From Brachynemurus nebulosus (Eukaryota > Arthropoda > Insecta > Neuroptera > Myrmeleontidae): DNA of 64,000 bases. Positions within the stretch are counted from its first letter, which is position 1; every line of letters starts with the position of its first letter. A program made the translations under genes and the position numbers. Shown in pieces: positions 45,441-57,321 of this stretch. The notes beneath the pieces were generated by a model that was given only the letters and a program-made list of their open reading frames with translations, was not told where the DNA came from and searched no databases. Location: positions 21,416,916-21,480,915 of the forward strand of contig JAPWDM010000003.1 of assembly GCA_035578155.1 (NCBI GenBank), read 5' to 3'.

Positions 45441-48146
45441 TATGCTATCTGACGGTAAAAAATCAACGCTATCTGACGGTCAAGATAATCAAATTGAATT
45501 TAAGAGATCGATACTACTATTATATTATATACATAATTTAAAGAAAGATAAATAAATAAATAAACATAAATATATAAATAAATAAAAACTACAACGGTAA
45601 CGACCAGCTGTAACCTCATTAAGGAAATTCACAAATGATTCTACTTCCTTAATAAAGCCCAATGCCAATAATGAATAGCATATTATTCTCTCAGGATTCA
45701 TCAATGAATTTTTGCCAGCTAATTCTTTATAATTGATGGCATTATTCGCATTACAGACTAATATTTAATCTTAAGCCTAACCTTGTTATTTTAATAAATA
45801 AAATAAGCTTAATCTAGATCTAGAAAATATAAAAATTCATCTTTATGACGTCATAAGTACAATTTTAATTCGTACATAATATATTATAATTAATTAATTA
45901 TTATTTATTTACTTATTTGATAATTTCTACAACTTATTAGTTATATTACATTTGTATTATTTAAAATTTAAAGTTTTACACAATCCGTATATTTATACAA
46001 ACTGTTATTAAATGAAATTTTTCTAAATACATAATAATTATGGATTATGCACCTATGCAGTCAACTATTATCTATCTTTTTATTTAAAGAAATAAAACAG
46101 ATAAACAGGTAAATACAGATAACCACTATAATAAAACCAACAAAAACAATAAATAAATAATTAAAATCAAAACTTTATTTGGTCGTTGTCTCTCACTAAA
46201 GTTCACTTTGTTCACTTATTTATGAAACGGATGCTTATTATCGCCATTATTTTAAATTGATTGATTTCTATGTTACCAATTGTAGGTATGTATCTATTCA
46301 TTCACCAAAGCTAGTTCGTGATATTCCTAACAGATGACACGACACATACAGTCTTTTTAGAAATTTTTTCACAAACCGTACAATATGTATGCAGTTCTGC
46401 GTATGTTACCTATTGCATGCGCTATGTACATAATACATATAATATGTATTGTTTTATAGATAGAACACACATACATATGTATTCTATGGTATCGTACGTA
46501 TCGTATCTCGTATTCGTTTGTAGGTATGTAAGTACATAATATGTATTTTGGGTATTCTGTTTGAAAGAACAGTATGGCCGGTTCTTGTCTAAACATGAAT
46601 TGAAGAAAGTTATGTTTTTAGTAATGACACTTTATAATGTTTTACAAATTTGTTATGTCGAGAAGAATTTACCGTGAAAAATGAACAGGTAACATTTTAA
46701 TTTGTTATTTAAACAGAAAATACATACTTTTTTACTTTCGGTGATTAGGTTACTGTTTTGAAGGAACTGTAAAAATTGTTAACTAACCGTTATGACAAGT
46801 TAATATTCAAATTCATGCAATAATTGTTAGAAAATACTTTCTAGTATTGAAATTCTATAAATTTTTCTTGTAATTTGGCGGTGGATTAAGATTTTTTTCC
46901 ACGTTCTTATGATTTTGTTCTACAGTTGTGTAGTAAAAAAAATTTCTTATGAAAAATTTATTTCATTGTACTTACCTGTTTGATTAAATACTTACTGCGG
47001 ATACCTGCAAGCATGTTCTCTACCAGGTGAATAAGAGTAGGATTGCTTAGGATTCAATAAAATTTTTATTCAAACTTTTGAACTTTTACATAATGTTTTT
47101 TTTTTTTTTTTTAAAGTCTGATGATTTGGTTCTCGACACAAGAACCGCCTCTGATTTTTTTTTTTAAATTTTTGTGCGTTGACGAATTTCATGCAGTAAA
47201 TATTATTCCATTTTTTACTTAATGCATGAATTTGCCAATATTATGAAAACTATACCGTTTTTCTTTTTTTTTTTTCTTTTTAAACTAATAGGACATCTGT
47301 TGGTTTTGTTTCAATTTAGGACTTCATTTTTAAATATATATAATTATTACAATTATTAAATCTTTTTATTTTAAATTAAGCTTTTGATATAACATTATTT
47401 TTTTAAATTATATAACCAAAAAAAGAATGGTTATATTTTATTTTTTAACAAATAATATGGCATTTTAACTGGCCAGTGTTATAGGAAAAAAGTTTTTTGC
47501 TTTTAGGACATTCTTCCTATAACATATTTTTCAAATAGGTTTATGCCACATTATAAAATGCAACAATGTTTAATGTCATGTTTTTTCTTATTTCTTTTTT
47601 ATTAAAAGACTAATGTCGTGTACTACTTTCAAAGGAGTCATGATTATTTGAAAATCTTTCGAATTTTGCTATTGTTTTTTGAGTGTTTCCAGTGAGAGTA
47701 GTAAGTCACGTCCTGTCCTAAGAGTTTTAAATTTTTGCTTTGTATAATGATCGCTGGCAAATCTATAAAAGAACGGCACTATATTAAATACTAATATATT
47801 TTTAAATATATTATCGAACTATTTACAAAATTTTGGTTCCAACGATTTTTCTAGATTTTTTTTTAAGTTTTCTTGTAAGTAGTAATAATACTATTTCTAA
47901 ACTGGCCATATTTTTTGTTTTTTTAAATGTGTACATATGCCATTTTACAATATGCTAAATTATTTTTTAAATATATAATTTTGTTTATTTACAAATAATA
48001 CAGATTTTTTCAAAATAATTTTTTACAATTTATAATAGTTTAAATTTTTTTCAAAAAAAAAAGAAAGAAAAAATTTAGCAATTCAATATGAATTGTCTGT
48101 TATCACACTTTGTTTTTAAACTATACACTTATTTTTGTTAAATAAG
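45441..48146. other. Intergenic sequence and probable tna 3' UTR
   Basis: AT-rich sequence with no recognised gene. The last kilobase (about 47.1-48.2 kb) is T-rich on the plus strand with several minus-strand AATAAA signals and may be transcribed 3' UTR of tna. Overlapping frames at 46318-46596 are composed of TATGTA-like simple sequence. Confidence 0.5.
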
Positions 48147-48152
48147 TTTATT
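48147..48152 (-). terminator. Candidate proximal polyadenylation signal of tna
   Basis: AATAAA on the minus strand, 124 bases after the tna stop. Another lies at 47,984-47,989, and the following kilobase is T/A-rich like a long 3' UTR, so the true site cannot be chosen from sequence. Confidence 0.3.
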
Positions 48153-48275
48153 TTTTTAAACAAACTGTCTCTTCTCTTTAGGATATTTTTAGAACTTTGT
48201 TTTTGTTTTGCACAAGAAACGTTTGTGCGAGGAACTCTTGTATTTTTATACTGTGCAACTCACTTTTTAAATAAA

Positions 48276-48419
48276 TTATTCAAATAATGCTAGGATATCA
48301 TCACTTGTAGCGGCACTAGTGTTGCCATTACTACTAGCGCCACTTGACGGAGGTGTATTTAAATCGGGTGGTTCTAAGTATGACAGTAATTCCATTGGAT
48401 CAACACTGTCAGGTAACAA
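48276..48419 (-). CDS. tna: tna terminal exon
   Basis: Acceptor TTTTTTACAG|TTGTTA. The exon encodes [20 protein letters not shown], then [13 protein letters not shown] and SDDILALFE, with TAA at 48278-48276. The C-terminal DELLSYL and DDLL-LFE elements are conserved in ZMIZ proteins. Confidence 0.95.
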   Translation of the reverse strand: MLPDSVDPMELLSYLEPPDLNTPPSSGASSNGNTSAATSDDILALFE

Positions 48420-51400
48420 CTGTAAAAAAAATTATATTTCAGTAAAAAAATTCTAAAAAACGATAATTATTAATACATACATTTAATGCCTCTTGACCGG
48501 TACCCTCTCCATCAATAACGGCGGCTGGATCGAAATTCAAATCCGACGGTATTTCAGGAACACTATTGTCTGTCGGAACGACGGACGACTGACTATTCGT
48601 ATTTGTATTAGAACTATGATTATTATCGTTCGCAGGTGGGACACTCGGAGGACCACTGTTGCCACCACCAGGTGTGTGTGCACTGCCCGGCGTCCCACCC
48701 GGAGTGTGAGGAGTATGCGGCGTATGGGGTGTGTGAGGCGTATGAGGCATCTGCAAAATAAAAAGAGAAATTTTAGATTGTGTCCTCAGAAAATATTGCA
48801 AGCTGAAAATACCTGTTCATTAAGTGATTTTTCCATTGCGTTTAATGGATCAAGTGAATTGACTGAATCACTTAAGTGCGATAACGGTCCATTTCCACTT
48901 GTATATTCGGAATTTGTTGTGTTCGGTCCAAACTCGTATGAACCGGTACTGTTTCTGGAACTGTTTCCAGTGGTGTAAGGTGGTGGACCGTTGTTCATCA
49001 TGGAACCACTTGCTATACTATTCATATCTGGTGGAATGTAAGGAGACATTGCCTGTGACATATCCCAATTATTCATAGTTGGTAATGTCATGCTTCCGGG
49101 CGACATCGCTTTATTTAATCGTTTCGCTCCACAAGACTCGCTACCTTCGTCTTCCATCTGTAATGAAACAATAAAGTGGAGTTAGGAGTAATATATTCAA
49201 AAAGAAAAAGAAGTTCTAAAATTTGTTTGTTGAAATGTATCTTACCTTGATACCTTGCGTTGTGACATTTTTCGATGGTTTCCAATTCGCTGCGCTATCA
49301 ATGGTAACTTCGTCCACTTCCGTATTATTTAACGTATTTAGGATACCCCACATATACTGATCGACTTCTAGACCTTCTAGTTGTGCCGGTTTACTGTGAA
49401 GTAAATTTTTATTAATTTATGTTTGTTATTTTGCTCGTATATTTTTTTTTTATATATAAAATAACTTACTTGCAAACCGGGCATCGCCAGGAGCCTCTTT
49501 CACAATTAAGTTGTAAATAGGATTCGAGATCAAAACATTGAATATGTTTACAGTCGTGTCCTCGGGCTGGCAATGAAATTCGTTTAAATGTAATTGGGCA
49601 TTTTAATGATACTTTCTGCGCTGTTTGTTCCACACCATCCCTATCTCTATCTGCTGCAAGGCCTCCAGGCCCTGTTGAATTTACTGTGTTACTGAAATTT
49701 CGTTTTATTTTTGAAATACAATGATCTGCCGTAAGTAATCGTTTTCTAAGTAAGCCTTGTAATACACTCCGCACACTAGGTCGATGAACCAATTGAAGAA
49801 CGAAAAGATGTGACTGTAAAATAAGTATAATTACTTTTGGAATTCTAAACACTTTTTACTGTTAGTGAAGCCATAGTTGCTAAATTGAAACTTACACAAC
49901 AGCAAGCTGATACTGTAATCTGAATGGTATTTCGGCCTGGTTGACAAACTTCTTTTAAATATAATGGTTTGTGTGACGTTTTATTTTCGCCTCTATCGAT
50001 AATAAGTGGCGTCGCATTTACTGATACTTGAACACTAGCTGGCCAATTGGTATTCATTTGTCGATCCTCGTGGTGGAAACATTTTAATTGTAATTCCAGG
50101 TCTGAACGCCACATTAACGTTTGATATACAGTAGGTTTCAGTTGGAATACGTGATTGCTTACAGCTAAGTTATGTTCTAAGCGGAACGGCGGTAAAATTA
50201 TTCCGTCTCTTACAGGGAAAGTCAGTCTCAATTCGTCATCTTCTGGAAAAGGAGAAACCGTTGTGTTATCATAATTAGTTCATAATTCGATTATTATGTT
50301 CTAAGAAAACTTACTTTGTATTGGCATCGGTGGCTTCAATTCATTGAAGTTAGGTTTAACGTCGGGATTTGGACTAATATAAGGTGGCATACTGCTAGCG
50401 GGTGTTAAAGGTGGGGTAGGATTTCCAGGAATAGGACTATGTTGGTAATTCATATTATTTCTCATACTACTGACATCTTGTTGGAACTGATTGTTAGGAC
50501 CATACTGGTTATTCGGAACTCCCGTCGTGGCATACGGTGTAGTTGAATTTCCTGGCCCGTGATGATTTGGAAATTGTACTGGTCCACTCATTGAATGTAC
50601 TGGTCCACTCATTGAACCATTAGGAAAATACTGACCAGACGTGGTATATGGTGGGGTAGTTTGTCTTAAATTCGCTGAATTTCGTCCATTTGTTTGTGGT
50701 CCAAAGTTACCGGTTGGTCCTAATGATTGCTGAGGTGGTGGATATTGATTTTGGAAACTAGGACGACCTGCCCCATAACCTCCCGTGGGATATTGTGGGG
50801 TGTTTGGATTGAAGGAAGATTGCATTGTTGGACCAGGACCAGGTCCTGTATTTGGATACGCTTGTTGCCCTCTTTTTTGCGCCATATGCATCGCTGGGGA
50901 TGGATACGGTGCTAGTCTTCGAGGATATCCTTGACTGGATGGCATTTGTTGCATAGTCATTTTATTCATATTCATATTGGTTTGATTGCTCATTATATTA
51001 TTGTGCATAGCCGCCGGATTTATTCCCATATTTGTCATCGAATTCATTGGGTTCATTCCGTTCATGTTTCCCATGGACATATTAGACATTCCCATTGGTC
51101 CGTGCGTTCTTTGTTGGTTGTATCCATTCCCATATTGTTGACCTTGCATACCTTGCATTCCACCTGGTATCTAATTGGAATTTTTAGGTGTTAACTATCG
51201 ATTTGCTGTAAATGACACAAAATGAGAAATAGGCACGAGAACTTACTTGGTTGAATTGATTGTTCTCTTGAAGTGCAACAACACTTGCTGTGGCTGTGGC
51301 AGTCGCTGTAGCCGCGGCTACCATGGCTGCAGTACTTAGAGCTGTATTTCCTTGATGATAAGGTTGTTGGCCAATAGAGCCGTCCGTCACTCCTGTACCT

Positions 51401-53770
51401 CCTCCACTGACGCCTCCGTTCATTCCGTTAACCGACTGCGGCAATCCATAGCCTCCAACACTGAAATGAAGATGAAAAGAATTTTCTAACAAATATGCAT
51501 AAATTAAACGTTATTAATTCTAATGTTTTAGTTAATTCGAAAATAAAAATAATAGTAATGTGTACCTAGATGCATGCAATACACAAATGGAATACTTTCT
51601 CCACACCTATTATTATTACCATTATATTATTAAGAAGTAAATTATTTGAAAAGGGAAAAATCAGTTCGTGATTATAAAGAGATAAATCAAAAAGCAAGCA
51701 GTCGCCAGTAATGTAATTGTCAAACTTTCAAATCGGCGGCATCATTTTACTTCCTAATCAATTATAACAACAACGTTTATTTAAAATAAAAATTATATAA
51801 CAATTTTATTAAATTCAAATATTGCTCTTAAAAAAATGTTAAGTAACTTCTTTCACATATTAGAAGAACAGTAGGGTGCCTTTACTGCAATATTTGAGGG
51901 GAATAAATTGACAAAAAAATAATTAAAATGAATAAAAAAAACATTTTAAAGAAAGTAATAAAATAACGGTTTTATAACAAAATAAAAAAATTAAATGTAT
52001 TCTTATTCTGGTAATACACGAAATTAATTTAAAACAACACAAAAAATATTTAATGTTTCAATATTTGAATTTTTAATTGTATTGCGAGTAACTAGATGTC
52101 AGTAATAATCCCATAAGTTAACGATCAATGATAATCTTTTTTAATAAGATTGTTATCATGCGAACAAGTGAAAAATTAATTAATCGATTTCCTAGTGCGA
52201 TTAACACAATTAACTATTGTTTTATTAATTTAATTTACTTTTTTATTTTTATTTTTTTTTTTAGTTATTGTAGCTGATACACGTATCGGTAAGAGTGATT
52301 TATTTATTTTTTTTAATTTTTATTATAAAATATTTACATAAATATTATCTATTTATTATCCGATTTTTAAAAAGTTAATTGTTAAGGTTTCATTTTTATT
52401 AAAATGTTAGGTTTACGGGAATATTTTTCGAATGTCGGTTATTAGTTTTTAAACAATAAAATTAAAAATATGATTCCCATGGAAAAATGCTGTATTTTTG
52501 TGACACAAACGAGACAAAACCACAATAGACTTTATTGTTCAATAATATATCCGTTAGAGGGGGCTGATGCTGTGAATTTGGACAAAAAAAAACCTTAAAC
52601 TAAAAACACTGTGGGATAAAACAGGCTAATGTCTAAAGATCTATGTGTATTTTTACATATTCAATTGGGTCGGATTCCCCTCAGTTAAATGTTCCCCCAG
52701 TGTATGTGTATCAGTTGGACCCTATATCAATTGTCGTTCTATTGTGTATACAATGCTTTTACCTACAACTGTTAAATTCTTTCTTAACCCCTTTTTGTAA
52801 ATATTATTTCCTATTTCAAATGTTATGATGTGTTCTTAGTTTAAATATTTAAATATATAATATTTTAGATTTTTTTTCTCAATAACTTTTTATTTTTTTA
52901 ATTTATCCGTTTACTTGATTTCAAATTAATATAACAATATAAGCATAAAAGGCGCAAAGCTTCCAGACTTTGGAAAAATAGTACAGACAGCAGTTGTTAA
53001 GTAGCAAAATTGTATTAGAAAATATCCAGAACTCTGAGTGTGTTATTTGATTATTAGAAAAATATTAGTAATGAAAAAAATGTTATCTGGGGTACATTTT
53101 TACACCGTGTATTGGTGATATACGGTTTTTTCACTCACCCAGATCTAACATAACCACCCCCGTTATATGATGAAGTAGTTAATGTTGGACTTTGTATTCT
53201 ATTGTAGGGTCCAACACTACCGGGGTAACTGCCCTGCGGCCCTGATTGACTTGAAGACGTCGTGACACCCCATACGGTCGTCACGACAGACAACTGCTGC
53301 GGGGTGGCGCCACCTGGCGACCAATCCCTGAAACACAAACGAGTTTTTACTTTTTAAAAAAAAATAATCGCTCGCATGTGTTTTTTTTGAATGAAATTTG
53401 AAAAATTATTCTGTGTTTTAATTTATTTTATATGAGTGTCGATTTTTTAAAAATTTTTTAATCGGTTTAATAGAATTTAAGCCACTAGTAAACTGCTAAT
53501 CACTTTTTTTTCTTAAAATTTTTTTGATGGAACGCACAACAATTCAACACTCGAAGTAAGCAAAACACACATTTTTCACAATTATCATAAAAATTCACTT
53601 TTTTATTCTTTTCTTGGACTTGTCACTACAGTTTCACTTCACTTTGGTTTAATTTTTTTTTTTTAAATAATAAAAATTAAATTATAAAATAAAATAAATT
53701 TAAAACACAAAATAAGAAAAATATTTAAAAAAAAAATTGAAATCTACCTGTATGATGTATATCCCAGCAT
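48276..53770 (-). CDS. tna: ZMIZ1/2-tonalli orthologue, SP-RING zinc-finger coregulator
   Basis: PIAS-like nuclear coactivator family; vertebrate ZMIZ1/2 assist nuclear receptors and other factors, and Drosophila tonalli acts with the Brahma complex. Ten GT-AG exons: 53770-53748, 53327-53139, 51460-51247, 51170-50315, 50242-49896, 49813-49470, 49393-49246, 49157-48813, 48750-48481, 48419-48276. They form an open frame of 959 codons. Landmarks: [12 protein letters not shown] (near residue 25), an Ala/Thr run TATATATAS (near 125), a low-complexity Met/Asn/Gly/Pro-rich region (143-428), [13 protein letters not shown] (429-), [18 protein letters not shown], then the SP-RING at 611-657 with Cys631, His633, Cys654 and Cys657 as expected zinc ligands, [12 protein letters not shown], an HTP repeat (near 823), and the conserved end [20 protein letters not shown] and DDILALFE. 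The long N-terminal domain of vertebrate ZMIZ1 is not present in the window, so other isoforms may start upstream. Confidence 0.93.
48481..48750 (-). CDS. tna: tna exon with HTP repeat
   Basis: Acceptor TTTTGCAG|ATGCCT; donor AAT|GTATGT, phase 0. The exon starts with MP followed by five HTP units, then a Gly/Pro/Ser/Asn-rich linker and [17 protein letters not shown], an acidic conserved motif. Confidence 0.93.
48813..49157 (-). CDS. tna: tna exon, acidic/Ser-rich segment
   Basis: Acceptor TCATTACAG|ATGGAAG; donor CAG|GTATTT, phase 0. The exon encodes [20 protein letters not shown] and a Ser/Asn/Gly-rich linker ending KSLNEQ. The position of [13 protein letters not shown] corresponds to LKRCRTVSP in ZMIZ1. 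Confidence 0.92.
49246..49393 (-). CDS. tna: tna exon after the SP-RING
   Basis: Acceptor CTTCACAG|TAAACC completes an Asn codon; donor ATCAAG|GTAAGA. The exon encodes [20 protein letters not shown] through [14 protein letters not shown]. Its last two residues, Ile-Lys, join Met-Glu of the next exon to form IKME, a psi-K-x-E SUMO-acceptor consensus. Confidence 0.95.
49470..49813 (-). CDS. tna: tna exon encoding the SP-RING (MIZ) zinc finger
   Basis: Acceptor TTTTACAG|TCACAT; donor TGCAA|GTAAGT. The exon encodes [20 protein letters not shown], then [40 protein letters not shown] and WRCPVC. This is the SP-RING fold that in PIAS/Siz proteins binds the SUMO E2 enzyme. The expected zinc ligands (CxH and CPxC) are intact. 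Confidence 0.97.
49896..50242 (-). CDS. tna: tna exon, conserved domain before the SP-RING
   Basis: Acceptor TTTTCCAG|AAGATG; donor TGT|GTAAGT, phase 0. The exon encodes [50 protein letters not shown] and [18 protein letters not shown]. It is nearly collinear with vertebrate ZMIZ1. Confidence 0.96.
50315..51170 (-). CDS. tna: tna large low-complexity exon
   Basis: Acceptor CCAATTAG|ATACCAGG; donor CAAA|GTAAGT leaves one base. The 285 codons are rich in Met, Asn, Gly, Gln and Pro (for example [15 protein letters not shown] and repeated SGPV), a probable disordered activation or interaction region. The exon ends KPPMPIQ. Confidence 0.93.
51247..51460 (-). CDS. tna: tna exon with Ala/Thr repeat
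   Basis: Acceptor CATTTCAG|TGTTGG; donor CAA|GTAAGT, phase 0. The exon encodes VGGYGLPQS and [20 protein letters not shown], then [10 protein letters not shown]. It resembles the ZMIZ1 Ala/Thr tract followed by ALQE. Confidence 0.88.
53139..53327 (-). CDS. tna: tna exon with [11 protein letters not shown] motif
   Basis: Acceptor GTGTTTCAG|GGATTGG; donor TCTGG|GTGAGT. The exon encodes [20 protein letters not shown] and a Ser/Gly/Tyr-rich tail. [11 protein letters not shown] is conserved with vertebrate ZMIZ1 as I recall it. The next intron (1,678 bp) is the largest of the gene. Confidence 0.88.
53748..53770 (-). CDS. tna: Candidate first coding exon of tna (MLGYTSY)
   Basis: ATG at 53770-53768 followed by six codons and two bases (AG), then donor GTAGAT. 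The two-base overhang matches the one-base start of the exon at 53327, giving YRDWSPGG. No good acceptor is seen just upstream, so it reads best as a first exon. It could instead be part of a longer isoform's internal exon. The short signal makes this uncertain. Confidence 0.5.
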
Positions 53771-54450
53771 TTGAACAGATACATAAAGTTTAAATTTTTT
53801 TTTTAAATTAGTTCACAAAAAAAACTTGATAAGAGTTTTGATTTTTAAAATCCCGTATGAAGGGTTCTGGTTAAAGTTTTCAACTTGAATTTAAGTAATA
53901 ATTAATTGTTGGTAATAATTGATATTATGGTTTGAATTGATCACATAGTAACAAAAATACACAAGTTTTTTGTTGGTGATAAGAACCAAACACAAAAAAT
54001 TGGAGATAAGAAATACTAACAAATAAACACACAGCAGAATGTACAGTAACGCTCGTTAATCAGTTTAGAGGTTCCTCTGTTTGTTAAAAATCATATAAAG
54101 TTGTAACATACATAGGTAGACAACAACGTGGGTCTCTTGTGCATACAATTTCAAGTGCCGAACTGTTCAACGGCGATATGAACACTAACTTGTGTTCGAA
54201 TGCAATATGATGTGATTGGACTACCGACTGGTTGACTGGTTGACTATGTTACAAACGATTGTTGCCGAATGCTATCCAAACAGAACAATACACAAACTTA
54301 GTACATACATACATATGTATGATGTGACAGTCGAAACATACCGAATCGAGTAGTGGGGAGCATTACAATTCTCCTTCAATAAAATGTGTACAGTGTTGTC
54401 AAATATACTCATTTATTTGGTATGTATGTGTGTGATCGTCCGTGTAGGTG

Positions 54451-54620
54451 GAGCGAGAGAGAGAAAGACCCCTCTTGTGTCGCCCGACCTGTCACAACGG
54501 TATCATTTCAGCGATTCTCGGACGAACTCGTTTCATCTCGGCCTCTTAGTTTGAACGTTCGGTCGGTCGGATAGAGAGCACCCTACACACTCGTCCGAGT
54601 GTTATTGTTGGAATATGTTT
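54451..54620 (-). promoter_or_regulatory. Candidate tna promoter region
   Basis: A locally GC-richer stretch in an AT-rich window, 0.7 kb upstream of the first tna coding exon found. It carries a GAGA-type run (GAGCGAGAGAGAGAAAG, 54451-54467) and repeated CGGTCGGTCGG-like sequence near 54,560. It may be a 5' UTR exon or promoter; no transcript evidence is available. Confidence 0.3.
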
Positions 54621-56793
54621 CCAATGCATACTAAATTAATTACCCTATGTGTTCTACAGGCGAGCATCGGTTACTCTCTGGTTAGATGCTCACTCGCCTC
54701 ATGTTATAGAATAGATACGATAGATACACTGACTATAATATAACAATCTGTACATTATATTGTTTTCTCTGTCTTTTTTATAGACATTCCATTCGTTTAT
54801 GTCGTACTATTTTACTAATACTATGTGTATACTCTATATGTACTACACTACTCTAGTATATTGTACTTCTCTTGCCACCCTTGTTGTTGTGTGTTGCTGT
54901 CCACATACACAAATATTGTCAACATTATCAACTATAATACATATACATAATTCATTTGTTTAATTTCCTCATTATGCATTCCCCCCGAAGCCCCGCGCCC
55001 CCGTCACGGGAGTGTATTAAACGATGTAGTATGTACGTTTATCTATGTATATGTACTATAAGTATGAATGTCGACTACATAGAGTAAGTCGACTATATGT
55101 TTTAGACTGTATGGATGTAAGAATAAGTTCGATTATTGTTTGATAAATATAACGCGCGTTTTTCAAAAATATTTTTATTTAGGTGTATGTGTATATGTGG
55201 TATAGGCATAATTTTTTAAAATTAATTTTTTTATTACAATTAGACTTATCGTAACCGAATATTATCATTTGCAATAAATAGACACAAAATTTTTATTATT
55301 ACCAGCTCATTTTTCAACCAAACCATAGAGAATACAGCACAAAGCGATAAAATTTGAAGACATTAAGATACTATATATTTTTACATGAGTGTAGATTGTA
55401 GAGGAGATTGATCTGTTATTACCACTCTTTTACCAGGAACGACGCAGATCCTATTACAACTGCAGAAGGTCCTAGATATCATTAAGATCAATGCTATTAT
55501 TTTTGATCAGATTGTTAGGGTAACTCACCCTCACCAATTTAGAGAAAACAGCCACTTCGACGATCCAATTTAAAATTTCAGAACTTTGAGGCCTGTTGGC
55601 GTAACACCCAGACGCAATTCACAATAACATATTAACCAAGTATATCAGCAGAATATCCTTTTTTTAGCCTGGCAAAGCCAGGCCCGATGAAGGAAGGGTA
55701 GCCGGGGCTCTAGTTTGGGGCCGGTTTGGACGAGGCGGCCCGAAGTTTTTTTTTCTAGCTTATCGACTGTATTTATAGGAAAAAAATTCAGAAATTTTTT
55801 TTTTGTTTCCGAGGCTCGTAATTTCTCTACGGTCTTGATCAAAGCACCCGAACTCGAATAGTCTAAACCACATATGGAAGAAGTAACAAATTATGTCTTG
55901 AAACGAAACAAATTCCTGAGATCATCGAACGAGAACGTTGAGAATAACTTTTGAGGAAAATCTTAAGAGAGAGACTTGGAAACAGTGATATACCAGAAGT
56001 ACTAGGTGTTCAGTCAATCTACAATTTGAAAGCTGAATGTAATGGGATGATTATAAAGGCAGAAGTGATCGTTTTAGAAGGGTAATAATGGCTAAAGATA
56101 AATTGTAATACATCAGCAGGGACGTGCGAAAGACAAATAAATGTTGAATCGATTCATGATAGTTAATTGTTATCCAAAAAGTCAAGATGATGTCTTAAGG
56201 TGTGAAAAAGAGGAAAATTCGATCTCAAATACTGAAAAATAGCCTAAAGGCTATAAGAAATTATTAAAAAGGCTGCAACAGTTACAATTTTCATTTTATC
56301 TCTGTCTGTAATTTCAAAGACTTCCCTATATTTGAAACAAAATCAATTTTCAAATTGAAAAAATTAAAGTATTGAATTTCATTTGTAATATTTAAATTTT
56401 TGTTATCATAAATCAACACAATCTTAGATTAAATTTCATTGTGTACATACTTACAATTAATACGTAGTTTGTTTTACCACGTTTTACCTGGTTTTACATG
56501 CCTACATACATACATATATACATACAAATATCTGTGTTGTTAATATGTCGGCGGCCGATTGTCGAATCAGCCAGATAATCAAATGCCGCTGTTTCATGAA
56601 TTTTTTAACTTATGTCAGCCAGATAATTCTACAATAAATATACATATATTCTGAAATTGAACGAAACTAATTTAAATAATAAAATGTCAAATATATATAA
56701 TATTTAGAATATTTTCCAGATAATTTTTTTAATTGTGTTTATGTATAATTTCGGGCAAAGGAAAATGTTAGAAAGGAAACAAAAATATTTTAT

Positions 56794-57321
56794 TTAAGGG
56801 GAGATTCGCCAAAAAAAAATATCAAAATGGACCTTTTATTATTATTTTATTTTATTTTATAGGTACAAATAAATATTTTATTAAAAAACTAAATATACAA
56901 CATTGTTTCTACGTGTCTTGAGATTACAAAAAAAAATTTTTAAAACAAAATTCAACAATGAGTTGAGTATAAATAGCTTTGAAGACGACACTGCGAGATT
57001 TTTCCACCTTGATGGTTCCCCGCGTTTTGAAATCCCCAGTGAACCAAAATCAAAAAATCAAGAATTTTCTGAAAATATACATATACAGTTATGGCATTAA
57101 CTAGGATCTAAGAAAAAAATAAAAAACCAGCAAGAAATCGCATTTTGAAAACAAATTTTCAAAAATCACCGCTTTTTTTTGACTATAAACAACCGCCATT
57201 TTGAAAATATATTACGGAACCGAAAGATCCTAGTTCCTGCCAAAATTTCTAACACCTTACGGAACATAATTATGAAGAAAAAAAATCAATTTCTTTTTTT
57301 TTTTAGCGAATCTCCCCTTAA
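56794..57321. mobile_element. TTAA-flanked MITE, 0.53 kb
   Basis: TTAA at 56794-56797 and 57318-57321, terminal repeats GGGGAGATTCGCCAAAAAAA / (reverse) GGGGAGATTCGCTAAAAAAA. Noncoding; the frame at 56903-57100 has no family match. Confidence 0.82.

Noticed and set aside
48493..48978. 161-codon plus-strand frame, Arg/Thr-rich
   Set aside because: Antisense to tna exons; the minus strand has conserved protein and splice sites.
50727..51194. Plus-strand His/Trp-rich frames opposite the large tna exon
   Set aside because: Antisense shadows of Gln/Met/Pro-rich coding sequence.
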